A DNA stretch of 64,000 nt, from assembly GCA_016802295.1 (NCBI GenBank), contig JAESIW010000157.1:124001-188000 (forward strand), in the 5' to 3' direction. Under the pieces are notes generated by a model. It worked only from the letters and a program-made list of their open reading frames with translations, had not been told where the DNA came from and made no database searches. The position numbers and the translations under genes were made by a program. Positions within the stretch are counted from its first letter, which is position 1. Each line of letters opens with the position of its first letter. The DNA is from Brachionus rotundiformis (taxonomy: Eukaryota; Rotifera; Eurotatoria; Ploima; Brachionidae). Below are positions 11,881-23,297 of the stretch, one piece after another.

Positions 11881-14282
11881 ACTCTTTTATTTATTCATTT
11901 TAAAAAGCTGAAAAAAAATTTAATGTTCAATTTTTTTATTTTTTATCTTTTCAAACGGACAATTTTGGAGAAAAATGAAAAACCAGTTTGTTCAGTAAAC
12001 GATCTGAGCTTAAATTTACCATTAGATGTCTTTAATTTTGGTGAGTTTGAATTTAAAAAAAGATAATTGTAGTGAATTATCCACTTTGTTAAAATAATAA
12101 GCTTTTTAATGTTTTTGATTGCTTAAATACTATAGCACTCTATTTTAACATTGTATTTTATTTTTATTTATTAAAATGTCTATTTTTTCTATCAATTTTA
12201 AAATGCTTTATTTGTGTAAGATTCTTATTTAAATGTTGAGTTTTGTCACTTGTGTCAAAAATCGGACAATTTTTGAAGGCGTAAATCAGAGCCAGCCATA
12301 AAAGTCTAAAAATCGACAAATTTGAGTAAATGATGTCTCCTAGATCAAATCTACTGTTAAACAAATTTTTGCATAAAAATAAAAGGATAAATCATCGCCA
12401 ACTTTTAAAAGATTAGATAACTATCTCACAAAGTGCAACTTATTATGTGAGAATTTCAACGAATCAACTAATCAGAAAACAAAAAACTTAACTTTTGCTC
12501 ATCTAATTTTTACTTTTTACTCTCAAGTTTAATTAATTTTATCTCAGATTATTTAATTTAATTATAATTATAAATCACTCTGTACTCTGATAAAATCATA
12601 TAGCTTTAATCTTATTTCTATGCTTCAAACTCTGGACTTAAAAGAAGAACCAAGATCCATTCCTGGATGCCTGAGGATTTCCTCAAAATATTTAAGTAAA
12701 AAAACCGAGTTAGTTGAGTTGTAACTATTTGGAAAAGTCTCCCTCGGTACATTGTTAATTCAGAATTAATTAGCAATTTCAAAATAACCTTGATAAATGG
12801 CTTACAGAGGCTTACAGAAGACAGTCGAAAAGTGTGATCATTAATTGAATTAAAAAAAAATAATTTCGGAAAAGTTTTTTCCAGGGCAGTTCCGAATGGC
12901 AGAGCCTTCTTTTCAGCCCGCATGGTTGCAATATGATTAAGATATGTATTAATTATATGTGTATAGTCAATGTCGCAATTATATATAAATTGTTAAATTA
13001 AATTTTTGCTAAAAATTTGTTAATGATTGAATCAAAGGGTGAAAAGTGTGATTAATAATGAACAATTTTTGATGAAGCTTTTGGATACGTTGGCATTCAA
13101 AATAGAGTTCACTGCCATAGCTCAAAGCTCAAAAGGTCGCATTACTTTTTAACTACCAGCTATTTAACTTGTTTTGAAGCATTGTTCATGTTTGATTAAA
13201 TGAAAAAAAACATTGATTATTGATTAAAAAATCTAAGAAAAGATAATAAAAAAATATTAAATAATTTATATTAGCCTTGAAATAATAATTCAAATTTTTT
13301 AAAATAAATTTTTAAATCATTTTGATCGAATTAATTTTGCTATTTTATTTTTTCCCTTATTAATGAGTACAAAAATAAAATTAAATTAAATTTTCCGATT
13401 AAATAAAATTTATTTATTTATTTAATGAACACAAAATTCTTATATAAACAAATATATTTTCTTTGCATATACAATAATCGATTAAATAAAAACTTATCAA
13501 AAATTAAAAAGAACTATTCCGATTAAAAATTTATTAAATTAAATGAAATTAACAAAAATCTTAATAGATTATATATTCAATAAGAAAACAGTCTGTTTCA
13601 ACTTTTTTCCTAATACCGATATCTTATCGCGTAAGTGCCAAATATCCAAGCCATAAAAAAGTGGCAATTTTTCTCATTTTTAAACGAGCTAAATTTAAAA
13701 TGGATAATAAAAATTTCAGTGTAAAAACGTCAAAGATAAAACGTTTCTACACACTTTTAAATTTTCAGGACTCAAAAGGCAATTATCAAACATAGGCCGA
13801 TGCAAATGCGCTTGAGTGTCTTAACTCGGAAATTTTCGTTTTGCTATGCTCGTAAAATTAAATAAGTATAAATAGGGTTGTGCATATTCTTGGCCTATGT
13901 ATGCTTTTCTTCAGCATCTTGCTGTCATGCCAAATCAATCAATAATTAAACTCAAATTTGGCCGTATTTTTTCTTCTCTTTTTTTCTTTCCTCGTTTCGT
14001 AATCAAACTCTAATTTTCGCTTATCTCTTTCTTCAAGCGAGAATAAACAAATATTTAAGCTGCTAAATTATTTTGCAGTTAAACATCAGAAAAGCTATTG
14101 AGTTTGGTTGTTTTACTCGCTTATCTGTCTATCATCACTGTTAAAACAAAACAAAAGCTCTAAAATAATTTATTTTATTGGCTTAAAAATAGATAGAAAT
14201 TACTTGATTAGTCGATATTTTTTCTTATAAAAAATAAAAACAAATATCTTAAAGTCGTTAGCAAATTTATTTTTGCCTTAAA
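11881..14282. other. Gene-free region upstream of Hox2
   Basis: No convincing exon is seen. The segment about 12119-12290 resembles 29705-29865 (see repeat entries). A 101-codon - strand frame at 12618-12923 has no recognisable domain and was not called. The 13.6-14.28 kb part is slightly less AT-biased and should contain the Hox2 promoter, but no core element is distinctive enough to mark. Confidence 0.4.
12119..12290 (+). repeat. Dispersed repeat, copy 1 (matches 29705-29865)
   Basis: The block starting TTGCTTAAATACTATAG, followed by CACTCTATTTTAACATTGTA and later CACTTGTGTCAAAAATC with ACAATTTTTGAAGGCG, lines up in order and spacing with TTGCTCAAGTATTATAG ... CACTTGTGTAAAAATTC ... at 29705-29865, same orientation. 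The second copy lies inside a hAT-like insertion, so this is probably another, older copy of the same family with its ends worn away. Confidence 0.5.
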
Positions 14283-17200
14283 ATGATAGAAAACCAGTTC
14301 CTTAATATTGATCAGAAATCGTACATGGACCCGAGTCAACTGGCCAACAGTGGGTATTCTCAGACACAGTCGGTCTTTTACCAAGATACCAAGCCTTACT
14401 ACTTTCACAATAATCACGCTTACGGCTTACCAAAAATGGTCCATCAGAATGACCAAGCAGCGGTTAGCCAATTGACTGCTCCATCTAATCTCAGTGGAGA
14501 CAAGTTGACAAAAAAAAATAAAAAATCAAAAGATTTAAATTTTAATTGTAAGTAGAAAGTTTTATTAGAAAAGGGATATTATCTATTTGGTCAAAATGGT
14601 TTGTTTGGAACAAGTTTAAACAATTAACAAAAAGTTTTAAAAACCAAAAAAATTTCTAATTTATTAAAAATTTAATTCTAAAGTACTTCCTTCTCATCTG
14701 TCCCCTTCTTTTTTATCTACATTTTAAAGGAATTTGCTATGTATTTATAAAAAACGTCAATTGGTACTTATTTGATTTGGATGATATTTCTGGGATGCTC
14801 ATAAATTAATAGATTTCTAAGGTTGTAACAGTTGTAACAGTTATATGATTTTTTACTCGCTGCCTTTATCAAGTGCCAATTTATTTACAGTTAAAAAAAT
14901 TGAGCGAGAAAGTTCCACCATTTAGGGGTTTCATCTATTCGAAAATTTTTCATTCAAAAAAGTAACTCACATAAAGAAAAAATTGACTTTTTTATCTTCT
15001 ATTTTAGAGACAAGAAAAATGCAGACTTTCCATTAAACATGATTCATGAATTTTCTTTTAAACAGGACACATTTTTTAAAAATAAATAATTCAGATAAAG
15101 GATAATTTTATACTGAAATGGAAGCTTTTTTTTTTCTATTTGTGGTTACTTTTATACTTTATAACAATCAGAATTTTTATTTTTCAAATATAAAAAATAT
15201 AAAATGGTTTATTTTGAGTAAAGTAAAATTTTTGATCAAATTTCAAGCGCTCAATCTTGCTCAGACATTTTTAGATGCGCAATTAAATTTCATCGCGGAT
15301 TTTTTATTCTCTTAACATCTTAAAGCTTTATTTTTAAACTTTTGAAAAATGATTGTAATTTCAAAAAATGCAATGAAATTTAATTGCGCATCTAAAAATG
15401 TTTAACACTCAAAGGACCGGCGGTGTCAATTTGACACTTTTTTAAAAATTCAAATTGAATTTTTTAATTAATGATCAATCAGATTTACATGTTTTAATAT
15501 TTATTTTAAAGCTTTCATAATGGTCTTTTAAACATAATGCTTTTAATTTTACAGACTTTTATGAAACTAATGCAACATTTAAACAAAGTTTTTGATAAAA
15601 ATAACCGGTCCTTTGAGTGTTAAACAAGATTGAGCGCTTAACATTTGATCAAAAAATTTACTTTGCTATATTTTGTGGGAGAAAAGGTAAATGTATAAAC
15701 AGATTTTGAATGGCTATGGTAAATTTTATTATTAAATTTTTAAAAACAAAGAGAAATAATTAATAAATTCAATTATAAAAATTCTCCCACAAATGCTAAT
15801 ATTAATTAATATGATTGATTTTTAATTCCTTGGCAACGTTTTTCTAATATCTATTTTAAAAATATTTGGAATAAATAATTAGTAGTTTATTAAAAGAAAA
15901 GTGGTTAGAAATTATTAAATTATTAAGTTAACAAAATGAGCCCTGAATATTTTCGAATATTTTAAAGCTTTAATCTTTTGAATTGATGACAAGTTTTGAT
16001 TGTTTATAGATCTTAGAATAAAAATAAAAATCAAATATGAAAAATTAAAATAATTACATCAATAATAATGTATTTAATATTTTATATTAATTCGTTTACA
16101 ATAACTTTGTATATTTTCGGAGTTTTTTAAAAAAGATTTAGAATATAATTACCAAATATTTTTGTGTTAATTTAGGTTTCTATATTATAAATAAGTGCTA
16201 AAACAAATCAGTTTATTGGAATAAAAATTCTCGATATTTATTTGTATCTAATCTATCTTAAATGTTTTTAATCATTTGATGATCTACTGATTCGCTGGTC
16301 TAATTTGTAGATTTGTATGATTTAACATAATTAAATTAAACTCATGAATAAAATCATGTCAATTAAAATTCTATCAAGAAATCTTATATAGAAATAATTG
16401 GTATAAATTAAATATTTTGTAATTATCTTAGCTTCTAATTAATTACCTTCATATTTGAGAGTTAATTTATTATTTCTTTTTATTAAAATAATAGTTAGGA
16501 GAGGACCCCGGGCGGTTTGGAATGGTCCTTAACCTCCATGATAGATAGTATAAAAAAAAAATTTACTCAATTCATATAAATACTACATAATAATTTTTTA
16601 AATTGAAATAATTTGTAAGGATCACATAACAGAGATTATTATAAAAAAACTAAAAACAAAACCATAATAAGACAGTTAATTTAATTTTTTGTAATTTATC
16701 AATTTTAAAAAAGTTAATTCTTTTTGATTTTATGAACTAACTTAGACTATTACAAAATTTTTTCTAATGTAAAATAACTTGTTTATATTTATAAATTTAG
16801 CAACAAGTGATAACAATGAGGCAGGTGGATCTAATTACCGGTTTTTTGGAGCACATAGGCGTATCCGCACAGCTTATACCAATAGCCAACTTTTGGAATT
16901 GGAAAAAGAGTTTTTTAATAACAAATACTTGTGCCGGCCAAGGCGAGTTGAAATAGCGTCTAATTTGAATTTAACTGAGCGTCAAGTAAAAATTTGGTTC
17001 CAAAATCGACGGATGAAGCACAAAAAAGAACGGGCTCACAAAAAGAGTAAAAAAAACACTGATAATAAGCCCAAGTCTGACAATTCAGGTGACGAAAGCT
17101 TAATTAAGTACGAAAATCAAAGCTTTGAGCTTGAGTCCAACGAAGACGACGAGGAAAGCGAAGATGAAAACAACAGCGAAGAGTCAAACCAAAATGACCA

Positions 17201-17648
17201 AGAGACCAAAGTTCCTGACCAACCTGTAACTTCAAGCAAACAATTCAACTTAATTTCACCATTATCTTCCTCATCTGTTTCTAATTCTCATTTTATAAAT
17301 GACAATCCTCAAAATATTTATTCAAATCAATTCGCCACAGAAGTTTTTACCACAACACAACCAAATACGCCATTTTACAATATGAGCTATTCGAATTACT
17401 ATTACACTGATCAAGGCTCTTTTAATTCTAATATAGACTACTCTGGTCAAAATCAATATAACCATTACTATCAATCTTACAATCAAGTGTCCAGTTATCC
17501 AAATGACTTTTATAATGGACAATCGTATTCGAATTTTGATACAAATACTCAAATATACACGCAAAATGTAAATACTCCCAAGTTTTTATCTAATTATAAG
17601 CAAAATATTCAATTTAACTATACTAACGAGACCAAACAAGAAATTTAA
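14283..17648 (+). CDS. Hox2: Hox2 / proboscipedia-class homeodomain transcription factor
   Basis: Two exons, 14283-14547 and 16801-17648, join in phase (donor GTAAGT, acceptor AAATTTAG) to 370 residues. The homeodomain, about residues 107-166, starts HRRIRTAYTNSQLLELEKEF, continues with NKYLCRPRRVEIA and LTERQVKIWFQNRR, and ends MKHKKE. The RTAYTN arm and NKYLCRPRR stretch are the signature of the Hox2/proboscipedia group; Gln50 is present. It is followed by a Lys-rich tail, an acidic Glu/Asp/Ser block (about 195-235) and a long Asn/Tyr/Ser-rich C-terminus. The first exon lacks a canonical YPWM hexapeptide, the usual contact for Exd/Pbx; the closest string is YGLPKM near residue 48. As a class member it should set anterior segmental identity in the nucleus. 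No other Hox gene is visible within the window. Confidence 0.95.
15215..15668. mobile_element. Old inverted-repeat element interrupted by a piggyBac-like MITE
   Basis: The left arm contains TCAAGCGCTCAATCTTG (from 15243), followed by CATTTTTAGATGCGCAATTA and AATTTCAT. Its complement appears in two pieces: ATGAAATTTAATTGCGCATC just before the inner insertion, and CAAGATTGAGCGC just after it, followed by TTTGATCAAAAAATTTACTT. Removing the inner element restores a continuous second arm, which dates the two insertions relative to each other. Superfamily of the outer element is unknown. Confidence 0.6.
15406..15619. mobile_element. piggyBac-like MITE with TTAA target duplication
   Basis: The 214-bp element begins CACTCAAAGGACCGG and ends with its exact 15-bp complement CCGGTCCTTTGAGTG. 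It is flanked on both sides by TTAA (15402-15405 and 15620-15623), the diagnostic target site of piggyBac transposons. A sub-terminal near-palindrome GTGTCAATTTGACAC lies at 15423-15437, a feature common in animal piggyBac-like elements. No coding capacity is present. Confidence 0.8.
16498..16537 (+). other. Isolated GC-rich hairpin in the Hox2 intron
   Basis: In otherwise A/T sequence, GGAGAGGACC (16498-16507) faces GGTCCTTAACCTCC (16524-16537), with the loop CCGGGCGGTTTGGAAT between them. The pairing gives a GGACC/GGTCC stem extended by GGAG/CTCC. It does not resemble the mature miR-10 sequence expected in Hox clusters. It might be a conserved regulatory element or a transposon scrap. Confidence 0.3.
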
Positions 17649-19199
17649 TTTATTGTTTAAAAATATTTATTTTAAATGATTGAATGAATTTTATTTTGGA
17701 CACTAAGTATTTGATTGTTTGGTATTGGGAAAACCATTTGTAAATTTTTTTAATGTTTGACTATTAGACTATTTCTTAAATTAATAAAAATTTAAACAAT
17801 GACTAATTTATCTTTACTAAAATAATATTGATCAATTTAATGTGATATGTGTTTAAATATAGAAAAAAAATACTAATTTTTTACTATTTGCAGTTTATTT
17901 TTGTCAAAGTGTAAAAAAAACAATCAATTTGAATCTGAATATCTTATCATTTTTTTAATAATAAAAACAAAGTTATTAAACTGATATAATTTTTAAAATA
18001 ATTCAAATATTATTCAATTTTTTCAATGTTTGCTGAACATATGAAATTAAATAAAATATGATTACAACCCTTCAAAATATCTCTAATTTTAAGTTTTTTA
18101 ATTAAAAAGTATTAAACTAATAAAATATAAAATTTTAAATTAGATAAATTTATTTTATTTTTTTTTCACACATTTCATTAGATTATGCTCCAACTTTATA
18201 GATAAGCAGTTTTAAATAAAGCTGGATTGCTGAGTTTTTATCTTTGTCAATATTCTTATCAAAGCCCAATATTGTTTCCATATAATGAGAGCTCTCAATG
18301 TCTTTTCAATGGAATTTCTCATCTTGACACTGTAAGGTTCAGATATACTGTCTCGCTGATTAAAGCTTTTTTAAATATGAATATAAAAGCAAGGCGAGAA
18401 GTTAAAGAAAAAATTATATTTAACAAGTGTAACTTGTTGTCGGTATGTATCATTTTGTTATCAGTCAATGATGCACAAGATAGGCAAAATTTAAACTTTT
18501 CATATATTCAGAAGTTATGAACTTATTGTTCCAAAGTTTATTGAGAGAAATGTGAACTTTACTAGTGCATCAAAATTTATTCTTTGTTAAATAATTTAAA
18601 AAGAATTAAAATTTGAATATTTATTCGATAAAATAATAGATAAAATAATTTTTTTGATCCTGTCAAATTTATAAAATTTAATAATTGAATTTCGAATTTT
18701 TATTTTTTTCCGAAATAGGATTCAATTTGGTTTAAACTAAATTTACAATAATAAAAAAGATATTCAAAAATAAAAGATTTGCTCAATCCATAAGTAATGG
18801 ATCAATAAAAAAAATTTACTGTGCTTTAATAAAAAAGCTTGACTCGAAAACCGGAAGGAGAGGAGAATTATAATAAAAAAATTATATTTCTTATAATTTA
18901 CATTTCTTAATTTTCTTATTTTTTTGGTCGAAATCTCAAAATCTGAAGAAGAATCAGGAAATAGAACCCCTGGATTTCCTAATCAAAATTTTAATCACAT
19001 ATTTTTTTAAATAGTTCTAAATGAATTTTAATTTGTTATTAATTAATTGATTAGGATATTTAAAATAAAAAATTTCATAAAATCGAATTTTATTTAAATA
19101 TTCTTCTAACTAAAACATATTAATCAAATTAAAAAATTAAATAGTAATGTCACCGTCGATGATTGAGCATATTCAAAAATCACATTGAGCTTAAAATTA
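17649..19199. other. Spacer between Hox2 and the calcium-sensor cluster
   Basis: No supported gene. The 97-codon frame at 18227-18520 has no domain, and its slightly richer composition is not enough to call it. Confidence 0.4.
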
Positions 19200-20010
19200 T
19201 CAAATTCTATACTCTGCAAAAAGATCAATTAAGTAATCATCAGCCAAACACCCGTTTATGAATTCTTCCTGGTTTATGTAATTGCTATTTTTTCTATTAA
19301 AACGTTTGAAAATGTTGTTGGCTTTTTCTTTTGGGCTGTTTTCACGGGAACTTTTTATGCCATTCAATTCAAATATAGCTACAATCATTTTTTCCATTTC
19401 TTTCCGACTTACCCTTCCTTTATTATGGTGGTCATAAATACGAAATGTAAGTTGTAGCTTTTTCTTAATGTCCAAGCTGGATAAATGTGATATTCCTATT
19501 AAATATTCCACAAAGTCAACTCGTTTATTTTTATCTTGATCAAAAGCATTGAATAATTTTGAGCAAATTTTATCGGGTTTGCCACCTGGATAAAGTCTTT
19601 GAAAGGATCGAATCAGTTCCTTTTTTTCCAAGAATCCACAAGGACAATCTTTCTTATAAAGAATTTATTCAATCTTTGCTATTTTTGTCAGAGATTAATT
19701 GAAATAATAAATAAATTAAATATCTAGATAAAATGTTTGTTTTGTTTTTTAAAATTTAATAAAAAGTTTTTGTAAAAAACCGGATTGAAATAAAATGTCA
19801 AGAGTTTTTAAAAATATATATTTATTAATATTCTTACTATGAATGAAGTATGCCATTTTATAATTTCATCTCTGTCATACTCCGTGTTTTGTATTAAAAA
19901 TTCAATGTCATCCTAATGATAAAATGGTTAAATTATTTAAATTAGGAGACAATTTCTACTTCTTCAAGAGCTGGTGGAACAATCTGATCTTTTGCTTTTG
20001 TATTTCCCAT
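19200..20010 (-). CDS. Neuronal calcium sensor paralogue 1 (divergent)
   Basis: Three exons on the - strand, 20010-19960, 19912-19838 and 19652-19200, join to 192 residues, the normal NCS length. It starts MGNTKAKD, a fit for N-myristoylation, and keeps the CPxG signature of the non-binding first EF-hand (CPCG). EF2 (DQDKNKRVDFVE) is mostly intact but has Lys at the Gly6 position. EF3 (DHHNKGRVSRKE) has His and Lys where acidic/Asn ligands belong, and EF4 (NRKNSNYINQEE) starts with Asn and has Lys at position 3. This is the most derived member and probably binds fewer calcium ions than its neighbours. The first donor, GTAGAA, is weak, so the exact end of exon 1 is less sure. It is the cluster member nearest to Hox2. 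Confidence 0.82.
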
Positions 20011-21355
20011 CCGACAGCAAGCTATTGCAAAAAATTAGACAATTTTACAAAATAAATTAATATTCATTTTATTCTAAAAAGATAAAATAGTTTTAGTTTG
20101 CAAGACTCTTAGAGCATAAAGTTTTGAAACTATCGCTTAAATAAACCTTAATCCATAAAAAAGATAAATTTAGATGGAGCAATTGTCCTGGGAGAAATAT
20201 TTAAACAAATGATGCTAATTTAAGTATGAAAAAAATTTGAAGGATGATTTTTTTAGATGCATAACAGGCATATTCTAGGATATAGACTTTTTAATGTAAA
20301 TATTTTAATGTCGTTTTTTTGGCTTTGATTTAAAAGAATATTTGTCTAATTTCCCAACAAACTTTTTTTGATATCTTACATAATAGGTAAATTTTTTATT
20401 TTCATATATATTTTTTTTTCAATTTTATATCAGCATAATGAAAAGATGATTTATTGAAAACATTCTAAAAGGTTTTACTTTAAAATTTTCAATTTAAATT
20501 ATGTAATTTGTTTTAGTCAAAAATAAAATAAAATGTACAAATAAATTGTAAAAACAATCCAATTTTGAAATGTTGATTAAAAAAAGTTTAAATGGAATTA
20601 AAATATAAAATTTTCAGTAATTTAAGTTTTTTGGCATAATTATGAGATAAAATATTTGAATAGAAATTTTTTCATAATGATCTCATTTCCACGTCATTTA
20701 AAAATGAAAAAATTACATTCAGCTTTATTTTCAAAAATCCAAATATGCCCTTTTAGTGGATAAGTTTTATCAAAATATTACTAATTAAGTAAAGATAAAC
20801 TTAGATAAATTTAAAAAATAAGTTTTGTCCTTAATTAAGAGAGCATAAGCAACCAACTTTATTTATTCTAAAAGAAATTATTTTTCAAATTTTTAAATTT
20901 GGAATAAAAATTATATCATAGAATTTTTTCTAAATTAGCAATTAGTCAATTTAAACATAAAAAAAACTTGGCAAAATATACTCATTTTTTTCTAATTAAA
21001 AAGCAAATTTTAAAAGGTTCATGAATAATTTAAAGTTAGTAATTTACAGATACTAGTTTTGTTATTCATCAGAAAATATTACTAATAAAAATTTTAATCT
21101 AACAACCTACCTTTACAACCTAAACATATTCAGTAATTATTTCAAAATAAAAAGTAATTAATGTTTGAATATTAGGTGCAATTTAAAGACCTAGTGTGCA
21201 CTTATTCTTTGTTAATTCAGAAATTTCTAAATACGAGCCAATTAAAATAATAAAGTTTATTCAAAAATATAGTTAATTAATCTAAATTAATCATCGTAAT
21301 CTAAAATAGCTCTAAAAAATTTAAAATAGTATTTAAAAGTTAATTATAACACAGA
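20011..21355. other. AT-rich spacer within the NCS cluster
   Basis: No exon or structured repeat recognised between NCS paralogues 1 and 2. Confidence 0.4.
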
Positions 21356-21937
21356 TTAAATAAGAGTTGGATTCAAAAATTTCATCAATACAGGATCAGA
21401 CAAACATCCTTCAACAAATTCTTTCTCATCAAGGGTGTTTGAATAGTTGGTGTCCATTTTTCTGAAAATAGCTTCAGTTCTTTCCTTAGGATCATTGTCG
21501 CCCTTGCGGTTTTTTTCACCATACAAATCGTAAATGGCGTTCAAAAGTTTGATCATCTCTTTTTTCTCTATGCGTCCATTGTTGCTTGTGTCATACAAAT
21601 CAAACGCCATTGAGAGTTTTTTTCTAATATCACCAGAAGAAGAGGTTGATATGGCCACTAGAAATTCAACAAAATCGATTTTTCCAGAACCATCTGTGTC
21701 AAATAGCTTAAAAACTTCAGTTGAAAAAGTTTCGGCTTTGCCAGTGGGGAAAAATTCTTTGTAGACTTGTAAGAATTTCTTCTTGTCCAATTCACCTTTT
21801 GGACAGTCGAGTAAGAATCCAGCGTGCCATTTTTTTATTTGGTCTCGATTGTAGTTGGTATTCTTAAGCAAAAATTGGATTTCTTCTTCTGTTAAAAGTG
21901 TTTTGTCGGCTTTCTTCTTACCACCTTTGTTACCCAT
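21356..21937 (-). CDS. Neuronal calcium sensor paralogue 2 (intronless)
   Basis: A single uninterrupted 193-residue frame covers the whole protein. It starts MGNKGGKKK (myristoylation context plus basic patch), has CPKG in the vestigial EF1, then three calcium-binding loops: DTDGSGKIDFVE, DTSNNGRIEKKE and DTNYSNTLDEKE (the last with Asn instead of Gly at position 6). Family members are membrane-switching calcium sensors of the hippocalcin/neurocalcin/frequenin type that regulate receptors, channels and kinases. All other copies in this cluster have two to five introns, so this one either arose by retrocopy or lost every intron. It is not decayed. The + strand frame at 21534-21764 is a shadow. 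Confidence 0.95.
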   Translation of the reverse strand: MGNKGGKKKADKTLLTEEEIQFLLKNTNYNRDQIKKWHAGFLLDCPKGELDKKKFLQVYKEFFPTGKAETFSTEVFKLFDTDGSGKIDFVEFLVAISTSSSGDIRKKLSMAFDLYDTSNNGRIEKKEMIKLLNAIYDLYGEKNRKGDNDPKERTEAIFRKMDTNYSNTLDEKEFVEGCLSDPVLMKFLNPTLI

Positions 21938-22608
21938 TTTTTCGAATGCTGAAAATTTTTCTAAAGAAAATAATAAAAAATATGAGAGCTACAGCTAAAT
22001 TTATTTCTAAAAAGTGCTCTCCAAAGACACTTACTCTTAAAACAACACCATGTTTTAAGTAACTAACAGCAAAAATGTTATAATATTAAAATTTAAAGAA
22101 TATTCTGAACAAATTAAAAAAAAATAAATATATTTATAAAAATAAAATTTCTTCATCTAGCTTCTCTTCAACTTTATATTTTTCGTAGCTATTAATAATT
22201 TCAAATTAATAACCCAATGCAAATAAATCCTATTTTACCTTTTTATTTCTCTTCAAAATTTTGAATAAATTTTCTCTAAAGTTGACAATAACAATAAACC
22301 TCCAAGTCTTTCTATTCTTAAGCCCGCAATAAAACCCCCGTATTTAACTAATCATAATAAAAAATTAACTCAAATAAAAGCTAAATAGTATTTTTTATCA
22401 TTTGTTGTTGTAAGCTTTTTGTTGTTTTTTAAGGAAACTCAATTTTTGTTACTTAGATCCAAAAAGTAAATTAGCGACTAAATATCAAGTTTAGCTGTGG
22501 GTATGTGGACAAGATAAAAATAAAAAAATGTAAATTAATTAATTCAAAAATTTATTTATTAACTTTATCTTAACTAAATATCAATTTAATCTGAAAAAAA
22601 AAAGAGGC
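21938..22608. other. Spacer between NCS paralogues 2 and 3
   Basis: AT-rich; presumably contains the promoter of paralogue 2 and the 3' end of paralogue 3. Nothing else seen. Confidence 0.4.
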
Positions 22609-23297
22609 TTAAACTTGAGGCACAAGAATGCGCATTAAGACAGGATCTGATAAGCATCCGTCAATGAACTCGTTTTCGTCAATTGTACCATTGTTGTCTC
22701 TGTCTAGTTTGTTAAAAATGGCTTCAACTCTCTGCTTTGGGTCGTTGTCATTTTTGCGGTTTTGTTCTCCTGTCAGATCATAAATAGCTTCTATTAATTT
22801 GATCATTTCTTTCTTGTCTATTTTGCCATTGTTGTTGGTGTCATAAAGTTTAAAGCCAAGTTGAAGTTTTTTTTTGACATCACCCTGAGATGATGTCGAT
22901 ATAGCGATCAAAAACTCGCTAAAATCGATTTTACCACTGTGGTCCGAATCGAAAACATTGAAAATTTGAGCGCTGAATTTTTCCGCTTTTCCTTGAGGGT
23001 AAAATTCCTTAAAAACATTGGTAAACTGCTTCTTATCCAATTCTCCTTTGGGACAATCTCTCTATAATAAAAAGAAACTACTTTGTTTTTGTCAAAAAAA
23101 CAAACATACCAAAAAGCCAGCATGCCATCTCAGGATTTCTTCTCTGGTATAATGCGTATTGTTCAATAAGAATCGAATTTCATCCTAAAAATTTAATTTT
23201 AAACAATTAAATTCAACTTTATTATCTTTATATTTAATTGTACTTCTGTTAACACAGTTAAATCTTTTTTTTTGTTCTTAGCACCTTTGTTACCCAT
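22609..23297 (-). CDS. Neuronal calcium sensor paralogue 3
   Basis: Three exons, 23297-23244, 23184-23110 and 23061-22609, join in phase 0 to 193 residues. The protein starts MGNKGAKNKKKD, keeps CPKG in EF1, and has three textbook EF-hand loops: DSDHSGKIDFSE, DTNNNGKIDKKE and DRDNNGTIDENE. It ends PVLMRILVPQV. Introns fall after the LTE of the N-terminal segment and just before the conserved [KR]DCP, positions shared with paralogues 1 and 6. With all ligands intact it is the most canonical member. Expected role: myristoylated cytosolic calcium sensor of neurons or sensory cells; the actual partner cannot be inferred. Confidence 0.95.

Larger units (their letters stand above)
14548..16800 (+). 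other. Hox2 intron with nested MITEs and a GC-rich hairpin
   Basis: This 2253-bp intron is about forty times longer than most in the window. It holds an old inverted-repeat element (about 15215-15668) interrupted by a piggyBac-like MITE (15406-15619), a further 12-bp inverted pair at 15672-15683 and 15782-15793 (TTTGTGGGAGAA), and an isolated GC-rich hairpin at 16498-16537. The 65-codon frame at 15118-15315 lies on one arm of the old element and is not a gene. Confidence 0.7.

Noticed and set aside
12618..12923. 101-codon - strand frame starting MRAEKKALPFGTALEK
   Set aside because: Not matched to any domain I know, no splice context, and in a transposon-rich region. It may be a repeat scrap but is not supported as a gene.
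15118..15315. 65-codon + strand frame in the Hox2 intron
   Set aside because: It falls on the left arm of an inverted-repeat element and so is explained by the transposon.
16498..16537. miR-10 precursor at the Hox cluster
   Set aside because: The hairpin lacks the CCCTGTAGA-type mature core of miR-10 and its stem is too short for a typical precursor.
18227..18520. 97-codon + strand frame
   Set aside because: No signal peptide, domain or neighbouring exons; composition is only slightly different from noise.
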